A stretch of DNA of 36,933 nt, taken from assembly GCA_018222915.1 (NCBI GenBank), contig JAAEZI010000010.1:42944-79876 (forward strand). Direction: 5' to 3'. This DNA comes from Algicola sp. (GTDB lineage: Bacteria; Bacteroidota; Bacteroidia; Flavobacteriales; Flavobacteriaceae). Positions 16,687 through 24,506 of the stretch are shown here, piece by piece. The position numbers and the translations under genes were made by a program. Position 1 is the stretch's first letter, and each line of letters starts with the position of its first letter. The notes beneath the pieces are model-generated. The model searched no databases, had not been told where the DNA came from, and worked only from the letters and a program-made list of their open reading frames with translations.

Positions 16687-17166
16687 TTAAACGCTCTCTC
16701 CTAACCACGCTTTCATCATCCATACTGTTTTCTCTTGTTCTGTGATGAAATCACTCATCATGGAATTAGTCCCTTCGTCATTAATGGCATCTGAAGCATC
16801 TAAGATATGGCGTTCTATCTTCAGCAATTCGGTTAAGGAATCTACAATAAGTTTTACAGCTTTTTCATCCATAGATACATTTTTACCTACTGGCACTTTA
16901 GCCGCTTTGGTATAATCTTCAAAGGTATGTAATGGTGTGACTCCTAACGTTAAAATACGTTCTGCTATTTCATCAACTTTTAAATTGGCGTCGGTGTACA
17001 ATTCTTCAAACTTCACATGTAAATCGAAAAAGCGTTTTCCCTTAATATTCCAATGGATGCCACGCAGATTTTGATAATAAATTTGAAAATTTGCTAATAA
17101 ATTATTTAAATCTTGAGCAATGTCTTGTGTTTTGTCGGTATCTAAACCTATACTATTTAATGTCAT
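16687..17166 (-). CDS. dps: Dps family DNA-protecting ferritin-like protein
   Basis: A 159-residue Dps protein, which oxidises ferrous iron with hydrogen peroxide, stores it in a dodecameric shell and protects DNA. All ferroxidase-centre ligands are present with the family spacing: H38 (GIHWNIKG), H50, E54, D65 and E69. The length is typical. It is divergent from oxyR with a 104-base gap, an arrangement that fits peroxide-controlled expression. The N-terminal tail is short with few basic residues, so DNA binding may be weak. Confidence 0.93.
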   Translation of the reverse strand: MTLNSIGLDTDKTQDIAQDLNNLLANFQIYYQNLRGIHWNIKGKRFFDLHVKFEELYTDANLKVDEIAERILTLGVTPLHTFEDYTKAAKVPVGKNVSMDEKAVKLIVDSLTELLKIERHILDASDAINDEGTNSMMSDFITEQEKTVWMMKAWLGESV

Positions 17167-17189
17167 AATATCTTCTTTTTTTGTTACCC

Positions 17190-17197
17190 TAAAGTTA
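17190..17197 (-). promoter_or_regulatory. Possible -7 box of dps
   Basis: The minus strand reads TAACTTTA, one mismatch from TAnnTTTG, 23 bases before the dps start. Confidence 0.3.
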
Positions 17198-17221
17198 GTT
17201 GATAATTAATCGTTAAGCACC

Positions 17222-17259
17222 ATAGTTTTTATAAATAGTTTTAATATTTTTATAGTTTA
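17222..17259. promoter_or_regulatory. ATAGTTT repeats between dps and oxyR
   Basis: ATAGTTTT at 17222 and 17235 and ATAGTTTA at 17252 lie in an AT-rich stretch 12-49 bases before oxyR. LysR-type regulators often bind such intergenic sites and OxyR sites contain ATAG, but the spacing (13 and 17) is irregular, so the assignment is weak. Confidence 0.25.
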
Positions 17260-17270
17260 AATTAATAAAC

Positions 17271-18209
17271 ATGACCATAACCCAATTACATTACGTATTA
17301 GCTATAGCAGAGCATAAAAATTTTACCAAAGCTGCGGAAAAATGCTTTGTCACCCAACCCACATTGAGTACACAAATTCAAAAACTGGAGGAAGAGTTAG
17401 ATATCCTCATTTTTGATCGAAGTAAAAAACCCATTGAGCTCACTGATGTTGGTCGAAAAATAGTTCAGCAAGCCAAAAATATCGTCAATGAGTCTGATAG
17501 AATTCAGGATATTGTTGACCAGCAAAAAGGATTTATTGGAGGCGAATTCAGATTAGGAATTATTCCAACCATCATGCCTACCTTATTACCGATGTTTTTA
17601 AAGAGCTTTATTAAAAAATACCCAAAAGTAAAGCTCAAAATTGAAGAACTTACCACGGAAGAAATCATTACGCGCATTAAAGATGGTCATTTAGATGCTG
17701 CTATTGTCGCCACACCATTAGAACAAGAAAATATAAAAGAGCGTGTTCTTTATTACGAACCCTTTGTAGGATATATTCCTGATGATCACCGACTCAAAAA
17801 CAAAAAGAAAATCGATGTTTCCGATCTCGATATAGATGACATGCTCCTTTTGGAAGATGGTCACTGTTTTAGAGATGGTGTTATCAACCTTTGTAAAGCC
17901 TTTAAAAATCATGAAGACGATAGCTTCCAATTAGAAAGTGGTAGTATAGAAACCTTGGTTAAACTCTCCAATGAAGGACTAGGAATGACCTTACTTCCTT
18001 ATTTGAATACTTTAGATTTGAATGATAAAATGGCGAATAAATTACACCATTTTAATGAGCCTTCTCCTGCAAGAGAAGTAAGCATCATATACCATAAAAG
18101 TGAATTAAAAATGCAAATAGTAGATGCTTTGCACAATGTGATTTCTGGGATTATTAGAGGAGCTATTGCCTTTCAGAACGTCGAGATCATAAGTCCTCTT
18201 CCAAAGTAA
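17271..18209 (+). CDS. oxyR: OxyR, hydrogen-peroxide-sensing LysR-type regulator
   Basis: A 312-residue LysR-type regulator. The N-terminal winged helix-turn-helix (about 1-60) includes KNFTKAAEKCFVTQPTLSTQIQKLEEEL, and the effector domain spans about 90-300. The redox pair typical of OxyR is present at C199 and C208 (DGHCFRDGVINLC), the same numbers as in the E. coli protein; C199 reacts with peroxide and forms a disulfide with C208. Its divergent neighbour is dps, a classical OxyR target. A bidirectional terminator follows at 18228-18255. Confidence 0.92.
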   Translation: MTITQLHYVLAIAEHKNFTKAAEKCFVTQPTLSTQIQKLEEELDILIFDRSKKPIELTDVGRKIVQQAKNIVNESDRIQDIVDQQKGFIGGEFRLGIIPTIMPTLLPMFLKSFIKKYPKVKLKIEELTTEEIITRIKDGHLDAAIVATPLEQENIKERVLYYEPFVGYIPDDHRLKNKKKIDVSDLDIDDMLLLEDGHCFRDGVINLCKAFKNHEDDSFQLESGSIETLVKLSNEGLGMTLLPYLNTLDLNDKMANKLHHFNEPSPAREVSIIYHKSELKMQIVDALHNVISGIIRGAIAFQNVEIISPLPK

Positions 18210-18227
18210 AATGTCCATCAAAAAATA

Positions 18228-18255
18228 AAAAAAGCGACTCGTAAGTCGCTTTTTT
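18228..18255 (+). terminator. Bidirectional intrinsic terminator after oxyR
   Basis: The left arm is six A plus AGCGACT-type stem (18228-18239) and the right arm is AGTCGC plus T run (18244-18255), with a CGTA loop. The next gene on the minus strand ends at 18256, so the hairpin serves both convergent genes. Confidence 0.85.
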
Positions 18256-18453
18256 CTATTCTTTTAATAAGATTAAACATTGATTTAATTCTGGGTTCTG
18301 TAGAATTAAAGATTTGATGTAAATCTTAAGCTCTTCAATTTCGTAAGGTAATAAGCGTTGAAGTGCTTTTTGTAATTCTTTACAGAACAATGTAGCATCG
18401 AAACTAACTTTATTAAGCACAGTTTTAGTGTACTCAAACATTGCTCTTGCCAT
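18256..18453 (-). CDS. Small conserved-looking hypothetical protein (65 aa)
   Basis: A 65-residue, probably all-helical soluble protein. It begins MARAMFEYTKTVLNKVSFD, has a central leucine-rich helix (LQRLLPYEIEELKIYIKSLI), and contains cysteines at about 24 and 59. It has no signal peptide or membrane segment. Small proteins beginning in this manner occur in flavobacterial genomes as hypothetical proteins; no role is known to me. It shares a terminator with oxyR and stands alone, with 131 non-coding bases upstream. Confidence 0.7.
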   Translation of the reverse strand: MARAMFEYTKTVLNKVSFDATLFCKELQKALQRLLPYEIEELKIYIKSLILQNPELNQCLILLKE

Positions 18454-18584
18454 TTTTTAATTGGGTTTAGGGTTAAAGTAGATTTGTTAAATATGCAATA
18501 GTTTTTATGTTATTAATGTTCTAAATGTAATAAAAAAAACGATGCATTGCTGAATCTTACAAAATTTTAACAGCTAATAAAAAG

Positions 18585-19385
18585 TTAAAAACGGTTATCA
18601 CCATCCAACAAATCACCAAGACCTCCAAGGATACTTCCTTCACCTTTACTCTTTCCTCCGCCTTTTGGTGCAGATGCCAATACACGTCCTGCTAATCTAC
18701 TAAATGGTAACGATTGTATATAAACAGTTCCTGGTCCTTGTAGTTTCGCAAAAAACAATCCTTCACCTCCAAACACAGTATTTTTAATACCTCCTACAAA
18801 TTCAATATCATAGTCTACACCTTGTGTAAAACCAACAAGGCATCCTGTGTCTACTTTCATAGTCTCTCCAGCTTGTAATACTTTCTTTGCCATTGTGCCT
18901 CCAGCATGTACAAAAGCCATCCCATCGCCTTCTAATTTTTGCATGATAAAACCTTCACCACCAAAAAGGCCACGTCCTAATTTTTTTGAAAACTCAATAC
19001 CAATGCTAACGCCTTTAGCGGCACACAAAAACGCATCTTTCTGGCAAACAAACTTACCATTAAACTCTGTTAAGTCTAAAGGAATGATTTTTCCTGGATA
19101 GGGTGAAGCAAACGACACGTTTCGTTTTCCCGTCAAATCATTATAAAATGCTGTCATAAACAAACTCTCACCTGTTAATATTCGTTTTCCTGCGCCTAAT
19201 ATTTTTCCTAAAAAGCCAGTGTCTTTGGCAGAGCCATCTCCAAAAATCGTTTCCATCTTAATGCCGTCGTCCATCATCATAAAACTCCCTGATTCGGCAA
19301 TAACGCCTTCCTGAGGATCGAGTTCTATCTCGACATATTGCATTTCTTCTCCGTAAATTCTATAATCTATTTCGTGTGATGTCAT
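18585..19385 (-). CDS. AIM24 / TIGR00266 family protein
   Basis: A 266-residue protein of the TIGR00266 (AIM24-like) family. Its repeated beta-hairpin structure is visible in the glycine-rich motifs [11 protein letters not shown] (about 31-41), [39 protein letters not shown] and [22 protein letters not shown]. The C-terminal 25 residues are glycine-rich. No enzyme activity is known for the family; the mitochondrial relative affects inner-membrane organisation. It is followed upstream by a DUF4442 gene on the same strand (75-base gap), so the two may be co-transcribed. Confidence 0.9.
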   Translation of the reverse strand: MTSHEIDYRIYGEEMQYVEIELDPQEGVIAESGSFMMMDDGIKMETIFGDGSAKDTGFLGKILGAGKRILTGESLFMTAFYNDLTGKRNVSFASPYPGKIIPLDLTEFNGKFVCQKDAFLCAAKGVSIGIEFSKKLGRGLFGGEGFIMQKLEGDGMAFVHAGGTMAKKVLQAGETMKVDTGCLVGFTQGVDYDIEFVGGIKNTVFGGEGLFFAKLQGPGTVYIQSLPFSRLAGRVLASAPKGGGKSKGEGSILGGLGDLLDGDNRF

Positions 19386-19460
19386 GGTTGTATATTTTTT
19401 AATTGATTACCTATATGTTCCAAAATGTCGGTATTTGTTACAAATTCCAATATCTATAAT

Positions 19461-19916
19461 CTATTGTTTTAACTTAATCGTCCATTCAAAATTGAAATCA
19501 GACACCTGTATGTCGTCACTATTCACACCTTTAGCATTGAGCCAAACAGTTTGCCCCTCGCCTGTTTGAATCGCTTGTTGTATGGCCTCGTCAATCAAAT
19601 GCCCTTGATGACAAGAAAACATGATTCTACCAGTCGCTTTTTTTGTGAAAGAGGCATTATTGTTGGCTACTAACATAGATATCTTATAGCCGCTATTCCT
19701 AATTTTTGACATCATTAAAGCGCCAGTGGTTAATTCTGCAGCCATTCCTTGAACTGCCCAAAACATGGATCCAAACGGATTCTGATTGATCCATCGATGC
19801 TTCACAGACACGGTGCAGGTCTTATCACTTAAAGATGTCGTTCTTACACCGCACAAATAAGCAGCTGGTAACTTGAACATTAAGAAGGTATTGAGTTTTC
19901 TGGGAGATATAGACAT
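19461..19916 (-). CDS. DUF4442 domain protein (hotdog-fold thioesterase-like)
   Basis: A 151-residue protein matching the DUF4442 family, which adopts the hotdog fold of acyl-CoA thioesterases. Family features visible are KLPAAYLCGVRTTSL, the NQNPFGSMFWAVQGMAAELTTG stretch (the central hotdog helix) and the C-terminal beta strands. Substrate and catalytic status are unknown. The upstream 144-base gap to the plus-strand DUF4870 gene holds that operon's promoter. Confidence 0.85.
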   Translation of the reverse strand: MSISPRKLNTFLMFKLPAAYLCGVRTTSLSDKTCTVSVKHRWINQNPFGSMFWAVQGMAAELTTGALMMSKIRNSGYKISMLVANNNASFTKKATGRIMFSCHQGHLIDEAIQQAIQTGEGQTVWLNAKGVNSDDIQVSDFNFEWTIKLKQ

Positions 19917-20023
19917 ATACGATGGATGTTTCAGCTAAATTATCGAAAATATTTGATAACTCAATTTGTTAATTATATGTTAATTTTTAGTACTATGCGT
20001 AACATAACACCTTCTTTTAGACA

Positions 20024-20031
20024 TATATTTG
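20024..20031 (+). promoter_or_regulatory. Candidate -7 box of the DUF4870-PadR-PspC operon
   Basis: TATATTTG is a perfect TAnnTTTG match, 29 bases before the ATG at 20061. A possible -33 element was not clear. Confidence 0.55.
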
Positions 20032-20060
20032 TATAAGAAATTACTATATGCTTTACAATC

Positions 20061-20507
20061 ATGCTAAATAATCACCAAAAAAACATTGCCACATTTATTC
20101 ACCTATCCACCTTTAGTAGGTTTTTGGTACCATTAGGAAATTTCATTGGTCCCATCATATTATGGATGGTCAATAAAGACAAATCTGAGTTTGTAGATAA
20201 ACACGGAAAGCAGGCTATTAATTTTCAAATGAGTATTCTACTATACACCTTGATTATTGGGACGCTTACCATTCCCTTTTTTATTTTCAAATTCTTTAAC
20301 GGTATCGATTTTATAGATTTTCATGGGTTTCATGATTTTCATATCAATATTGGGAAACCATCACCTCTCCTATATATTACAGGTGGACTAGGTTTTTTAG
20401 CGGTCATCGGATTTATTCTAGAATTGGTTTTTATCGTTATTGCTAGTTTAAAAGCCCGTGATGGCGAACTCTACGAATACCCATTAACCATCAATTTTTT
20501 AAAATAA
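20061..20507 (+). CDS. DUF4870 domain-containing membrane protein
   Basis: A 148-residue membrane protein of the DUF4870 (Tic20-like) kind. The first membrane segment is about 12-35 (STFSRFLVPLGNFIGPIILW), followed by the family signature KDKSEFVDKHGKQAINFQMS (about 40-59). Two further hydrophobic stretches lie at about 60-82 and 105-132. Its usual neighbours in Flavobacteriaceae are PspC and PadR genes, as here. It opens a plus-strand run ending at 24398. The function is not known. Confidence 0.88.
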   Translation: MLNNHQKNIATFIHLSTFSRFLVPLGNFIGPIILWMVNKDKSEFVDKHGKQAINFQMSILLYTLIIGTLTIPFFIFKFFNGIDFIDFHGFHDFHINIGKPSPLLYITGGLGFLAVIGFILELVFIVIASLKARDGELYEYPLTINFLK

Positions 20508-20545
20508 AACAATCAGCAATCTAACCATCAATCATCAATCAAAAA

Positions 20546-20584
20546 ATGAACAGTTTATTAAAATTTAATCTCATTCAAACATGA
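20546..20584 (+). CDS. Possible 12-codon leader ORF before padR
   Basis: An ATG preceded by atcatcaatcaaaaa starts a 12-residue frame (MNSLLKFNLIQT) whose TGA overlaps the PadR ATG as ATGA (20581-20584). The better A-rich start context belongs to this leader ORF rather than to padR itself, so it could couple translation. It may equally be chance. Confidence 0.3.
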   Translation: MNSLLKFNLIQT

Positions 20585-20919
20585 AGATAGAAAACACAAA
20601 AGCTCAAATGCGAAAAGGTGTATTGGAATACTGCATTTTGTCGGTATTAAAGGATGACGATGCCTATGTTGCAGAAATCCTAGAGACACTCAAAGACGCA
20701 AAATTGCTTGTGGTAGAAGGAACTATTTATCCGCTACTTACAAGGCTCAAGAATGCTGGGTTACTCAATTATCGTTGGGAAGAATCCACATCAGGACCAC
20801 CAAGAAAATATTATGGTCTCACAGAAACTGGTCAGTTGTTCTTAAAGGAATTGACCACGACCTGGAACGAATTACAAAATGCAGTTAACATAGTAACAAG
20901 AGTAAAAAACACAAAATAA
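20581..20919 (+). CDS. PadR family transcriptional regulator
   Basis: A 112-residue winged-helix regulator of the small (PadR-s1) type. The DNA-binding part is visible as KGVLEYCILSVLKDDDAYVAEI (about 12-33), EGTIYPLLTRLKNAGLL (about 47-63) and the wing WEESTSGPPRKYYGLTETG. A short C-terminal helix mediates dimerisation. It overlaps the PspC gene by one base (TAATG), so it probably regulates its own operon, the usual arrangement for PadR-PspC pairs. The inducing signal is unknown. Confidence 0.93.
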   Translation: MKIENTKAQMRKGVLEYCILSVLKDDDAYVAEILETLKDAKLLVVEGTIYPLLTRLKNAGLLNYRWEESTSGPPRKYYGLTETGQLFLKELTTTWNELQNAVNIVTRVKNTK

Positions 20920-22769
20920 TGAATAAAACAGTCAACATAAATTTAGCAGGTATATTCTTCCATATAGATGAAGATGCATACTTAAAATTGCAACGCTATC
21001 TTGAGGCTATAAAACGTTCATTTACAGACTCTCAAGGTCGATCAGAAATTATCGCAGATATCGAGGCACGAATTGCTGAGTTATTTAGCGAACGTGTCTT
21101 AAACGAAAGACAAGTCATTGGAAACAAAGAAGTAGATGATGTCATTACCATCATGGGGCAACCTGAAGATTATTTGGTAGATGATGAAATCTTCGAAGAT
21201 GAACCAAAGCAAACTCACTACTCTAAGCGTTCCACATCTAAAAAGTTATATAGAGACACCGATAACTCCTATATTGGTGGTGTATCTGCCGGATTGGGTC
21301 ATTATTTCGGAATTGATGCGCTTTGGATTCGTTTAATTTGGATCTTATTGTTATTCGGAGCAGGTACTGGTGTCTTATTGTACATCTTACTTTGGATTTT
21401 TATCCCTGAAGCTATCACGACTTCGGAAAAACTAATGATGAAAGGCGAACCTGTCAACATTAGTAACATTGAAAAAAAAATCAAAGACGGATTTGATAGT
21501 GTTACCAACGCCGTTCAAAATGTCGATCTCAAAAAACATGGTGACAAACTAAAGGAAGGTTTTGAACAGGTGTCTGACTCCATTTCCGAAGGTGTAAAAA
21601 AAGCCGATTTACCACGTCAAGGCGAGCGTATCAAATCAACATCCACTAGTTTTTTTGAAGCCATAGGAAATATCATCATGTTCTTTCTAAAACTATTTGC
21701 CAAGTTTTTTGGAGTTATTTTAATGTTTGTAGGAGCAGTTACGATCATTTCATTAGTAGTTAGCTTGTTAGGCTTAGGTCTCTTAGAATCTGTGCATATA
21801 CCTGGCACGAACTTGTATGATATTGCTGATGCCACGAATGTTCCGATTTGGCTCATGTCGTTACTGGTGTTCTTTTTCATAGGCATTATCGCGTTTTTTA
21901 TTTTCTACTTAGGCTTAAAAATCTTGGTCACCAATTTAAAATCGATTGGTAATGTGGCAAAGTATACGCTATTAGGTCTTTGGTTGATCTCTTTTGTATC
22001 ACTCATCATCTTATCAGCAAGATTTGGACTGAGCTTCAAGGAAGAGGGATCTTACATAAAAACCGAGAAACTGTCTGCGCTAACGTCCAATGACACTATT
22101 AGTATCAGAATGAACAATAACGATTTGTTTTCGTCCCGTTTCAATAGGAATTATGGCTTTGACACAGCTTACGATGAAAACGATAAAAAAGTATTGTTTT
22201 CTCAAGGTGTCAGGCTCATTGTAAAATCTACTAAGGATAGCGTCGCTAAGATTAGAATAGAAAAAAGTGCCAGAGGATACGATTTTGAAAATGCCAAAAC
22301 CAAGGCGGAGCGTATCACTTACGACTATAAATTACAAGGAAAAGATATTTTATTGAACAGTTATTTCACCATTCCATTAAACGAATCTCGTAGAGGCCAA
22401 GAAGTGAATGTCACGGTCTACCTACCTGAAGGTTCCGTATTATATGCCGATGAAAACACCTATAATTACCATAGCAACCAATACTATTACAATGATATCT
22501 TGGATCACGACATGGAAGGACATTACCTAAAGATTATCACCAATGGTATTGAATGTTTAGATTGTCCGGAAGATGAAGAATTCAAAGTGAAGGTCGACGT
22601 CAAGGATGGTACCTCTAGCCTAAAGCTTAATGAGGATGGTATTGAGGCAACAACTCAAGACAGTAGTTTGCAGATTAACGGTGACGGACTCAAGGCTAAA
22701 GCGGATGAAGTCAAAGTAAATATTGACGACAACGGTATAGAAATAACTACAGAGAACAACAACAATTAA
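20919..22769 (+). CDS. PspC domain-containing membrane protein
   Basis: A 616-residue protein with an N-terminal helical region (1-95, including QGRSEIIADIEARIAELF) and a PspC domain at about 109-165 (YIGGVSAGLGHYFGIDALWIRLIW, then a membrane helix). A linker follows, then at least three more membrane segments around 250-360. A large C-terminal extracytoplasmic region (about 380-616) has a beta-helix-like end with repeated DGxEATTxDSSLQINGDG-type units similar to GIN domains. PspC proteins sense or counter envelope stress. The adjacent GIN-domain lipoproteins suggest an envelope-stress or surface-adhesin operon. Codons for the start overlap the padR stop. Confidence 0.9.
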   Translation: MNKTVNINLAGIFFHIDEDAYLKLQRYLEAIKRSFTDSQGRSEIIADIEARIAELFSERVLNERQVIGNKEVDDVITIMGQPEDYLVDDEIFEDEPKQTHYSKRSTSKKLYRDTDNSYIGGVSAGLGHYFGIDALWIRLIWILLLFGAGTGVLLYILLWIFIPEAITTSEKLMMKGEPVNISNIEKKIKDGFDSVTNAVQNVDLKKHGDKLKEGFEQVSDSISEGVKKADLPRQGERIKSTSTSFFEAIGNIIMFFLKLFAKFFGVILMFVGAVTIISLVVSLLGLGLLESVHIPGTNLYDIADATNVPIWLMSLLVFFFIGIIAFFIFYLGLKILVTNLKSIGNVAKYTLLGLWLISFVSLIILSARFGLSFKEEGSYIKTEKLSALTSNDTISIRMNNNDLFSSRFNRNYGFDTAYDENDKKVLFSQGVRLIVKSTKDSVAKIRIEKSARGYDFENAKTKAERITYDYKLQGKDILLNSYFTIPLNESRRGQEVNVTVYLPEGSVLYADENTYNYHSNQYYYNDILDHDMEGHYLKIITNGIECLDCPEDEEFKVKVDVKDGTSSLKLNEDGIEATTQDSSLQINGDGLKAKADEVKVNIDDNGIEITTENNNN

Positions 22770-22791
22770 CAATTCATCATTAAAAATCAAC

Positions 22792-22843
22792 GGTTCAGAT
22801 ATTTAAATTACTACTAACCAACCATTTTTTAAATATTTGAACC
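22792..22843 (+). other. Intercistronic 16-bp hairpin after the PspC gene
   Basis: GGTTCAGATATTTAAA (22792-22807) pairs with TTTAAATATTTGAACC (22828-22843) along 16 bp with one G-U pair and a 20-base loop. No T run follows, so it is not a standard terminator. The right arm contains AATATTTG, a near-match to a -7 box for the next gene at 22863. Confidence 0.5.
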
Positions 22844-22862
22844 TCAATTAATCAATCAAAAA

Positions 22863-23645
22863 ATGTTACAGTTTCAATATTTCATCATAAGTATTTTGAT
22901 GGCACTAACAATAACCATTCAAGATCAGCCCTATCATAATAAGCAAGATCAAGCACTTTTTCATGTGTTAAAAGAAAAAGATAGTTTGCTTTTTGAGCGT
23001 GCGTTCAATCATTGTGAAACTAGCTTATTAAATGAGCTTATCGCAGACGATTTCGAATTTTATCATGACCAATCTGGTGTTACAAATTCTAAAGCTAACT
23101 TTATTGAAGGCATGAAAAAAGGTATTTGCAATCCTAGTAATACCACGACATCTCGTCGTGAACTCATTTCAGGCACCTTAAAGGTCTTTCCTCTTAAATC
23201 GAAGGGAGAAGTTTATGGTGCTATTCAAGAAGGTACTCACAGATTTTTTGAACGCACAAATGGTGTGGAAGTTCCTGGAAGTATTGCGAAATTCTCGCAT
23301 TTATGGGTTTTACAAGATAGTTCTTGGGTATTAAAACGTGTTTTCAGTTATGACCATCATATGGAAACCAAAAACCCTATGTCAGTTGCTGATCATCTTC
23401 TAGATTCATACATAGGAAAATATGAGGCCAAAGATTCTGGTCTGGTTATCATATCAAGAACAGACCATGGGTTACACATTAACGCAGGTGGTATGAGCGC
23501 TGATATTCTTGCCGAATCTGACACTATCTTTTATCACCAAGAGAGTCCATTGTCCTTTGAATTTGTTACCAATGCCGACGGACAAGTAGAAAAATTTATA
23601 GTAAGAGAACGTGGCAAAATCGTAGAAGAAGCTTTTAAAATATAA
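22863..23645 (+). CDS. Secreted protein with DUF4440 (NTF2-like) and DUF3471-like domains
   Basis: A 260-residue protein with an N-terminal hydrophobic signal (about 4-20), then a DUF4440/SnoaL-like alpha+beta domain (about 28-165) containing NELIADDFEFYHDQSGVTNSK and SWVLKRVFSYDH. A C-terminal part (about 175-260), beginning LLDSYIGKYEAKDSG, resembles the DUF3471 domain found at the end of beta-lactamase-like and other secreted proteins. No catalytic function can be assigned. It follows the PspC gene after 93 bases containing a long hairpin, and precedes a GIN-domain gene by 24 bases. Confidence 0.75.
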   Translation: MLQFQYFIISILMALTITIQDQPYHNKQDQALFHVLKEKDSLLFERAFNHCETSLLNELIADDFEFYHDQSGVTNSKANFIEGMKKGICNPSNTTTSRRELISGTLKVFPLKSKGEVYGAIQEGTHRFFERTNGVEVPGSIAKFSHLWVLQDSSWVLKRVFSYDHHMETKNPMSVADHLLDSYIGKYEAKDSGLVIISRTDHGLHINAGGMSADILAESDTIFYHQESPLSFEFVTNADGQVEKFIVRERGKIVEEAFKI

Positions 23646-23669
23646 AATCATCAATTAAATCAATCAATT

Positions 23670-24398
23670 ATGACAACACTAACAAAAATTACAATCGCCA
23701 TCATTTTAAGCATCATGATGACGTCTTGCCAATTTGACCTCAACTTCAACAATGGCATTCAAGGCAATGGCCATGTGACCACCATAGAAAGAACATTGGA
23801 AGACTCATTTCATGAAATAGAAGTAAGTCGAGGTATGGATGTCTATTTAACGCAAAGCGACACACCGATGCTAAAAGTACAGGCTGATGAAAATTTACAC
23901 AACCTCATCATTACTGAAATCGAAAATGGCGTACTTAAAATTTACACTAGTGAGAACATTAGTACTGCAGAAGCCAAAAAAGTCATGGTTAATGTGAATC
24001 AACTTAAACGTATTTCATCAACAAGTGGTAGTGATGTTTATTCCACAAATACCATCATTGCTGATGATATTGCATTATCTACTACGAGTGGAGCCGATTT
24101 AGAATTGGCTCTTGAGGCCACGTCCACAACCTTATCGTCTACAAGTGGCAGCGATCTTAACGTCACTGGCAAAACGGTTAATTTAAAAGCTTCAGCGACT
24201 AGCGGTAGTGACATTAGAGCAAGTCAACTTCAATCTGAGACTTGTGACGCCAATGCTACTAGTGGTGCGGATATCGAACTCCATGTAAGTAAAAAACTAA
24301 CGGCTAAAGCCAATAGTGGTGGTGACATTCGATATGTTGGCAACCCAGAATTACTAGAAAAAAACGGTGTAACATCGGGTTCCGTACGCAAAATGTAA
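23670..24398 (+). CDS. DUF2807 (head GIN domain) lipoprotein, putative auto-adhesin
   Basis: A 242-residue lipoprotein (lipobox MMTSC, Cys20) with a DUF2807 domain over about 45-235. The domain is a right-handed beta-helix whose period is plainly visible as recurring TSGSD/TSGAD turns: SGSDVYS, SGADLEL, SGSDLNV, SGSDIRA, SGADIEL and SGGDIRY. Such proteins were proposed as bacterial auto-transporter-like adhesins, but the role is unproven. It is the last gene before a 13-bp terminator hairpin at 24436. A second, divergent GIN-domain gene follows with its own promoter. Confidence 0.9.
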   Translation: MTTLTKITIAIILSIMMTSCQFDLNFNNGIQGNGHVTTIERTLEDSFHEIEVSRGMDVYLTQSDTPMLKVQADENLHNLIITEIENGVLKIYTSENISTAEAKKVMVNVNQLKRISSTSGSDVYSTNTIIADDIALSTTSGADLELALEATSTTLSSTSGSDLNVTGKTVNLKASATSGSDIRASQLQSETCDANATSGADIELHVSKKLTAKANSGGDIRYVGNPELLEKNGVTSGSVRKM

Positions 24399-24435
24399 TT
24401 CATAAAAACAACCTTCTAATCAACCATTTTGAAGA

Positions 24436-24477
24436 CCATTTCAAACTTAAATACAAGTTTGGGATGGTTTTTGTTTT
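24436..24477 (+). terminator. Intrinsic terminator of the PadR-PspC-GIN operon
   Basis: CCATTTCAAACTT (24436-24448) pairs with AAGTTTGGGATGG (24455-24467) along 13 bp with two G-U pairs, followed by TTTTTGTTTT. Its T tail runs directly into the next promoter box. Confidence 0.8.
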
Positions 24478-24484
24478 ATATTTG
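24477..24484 (+). promoter_or_regulatory. Candidate -7 box of the second GIN-domain gene
   Basis: TATATTTG, a perfect TAnnTTTG, 22 bases before the ATG at 24507. A TTTG at 24458-24461, inside the terminator arm, could be the -33 box, although the 15-base gap is short. Confidence 0.55.
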
Positions 24485-24506
24485 TCGTAACGCTTAATAT
24501 AAAATA

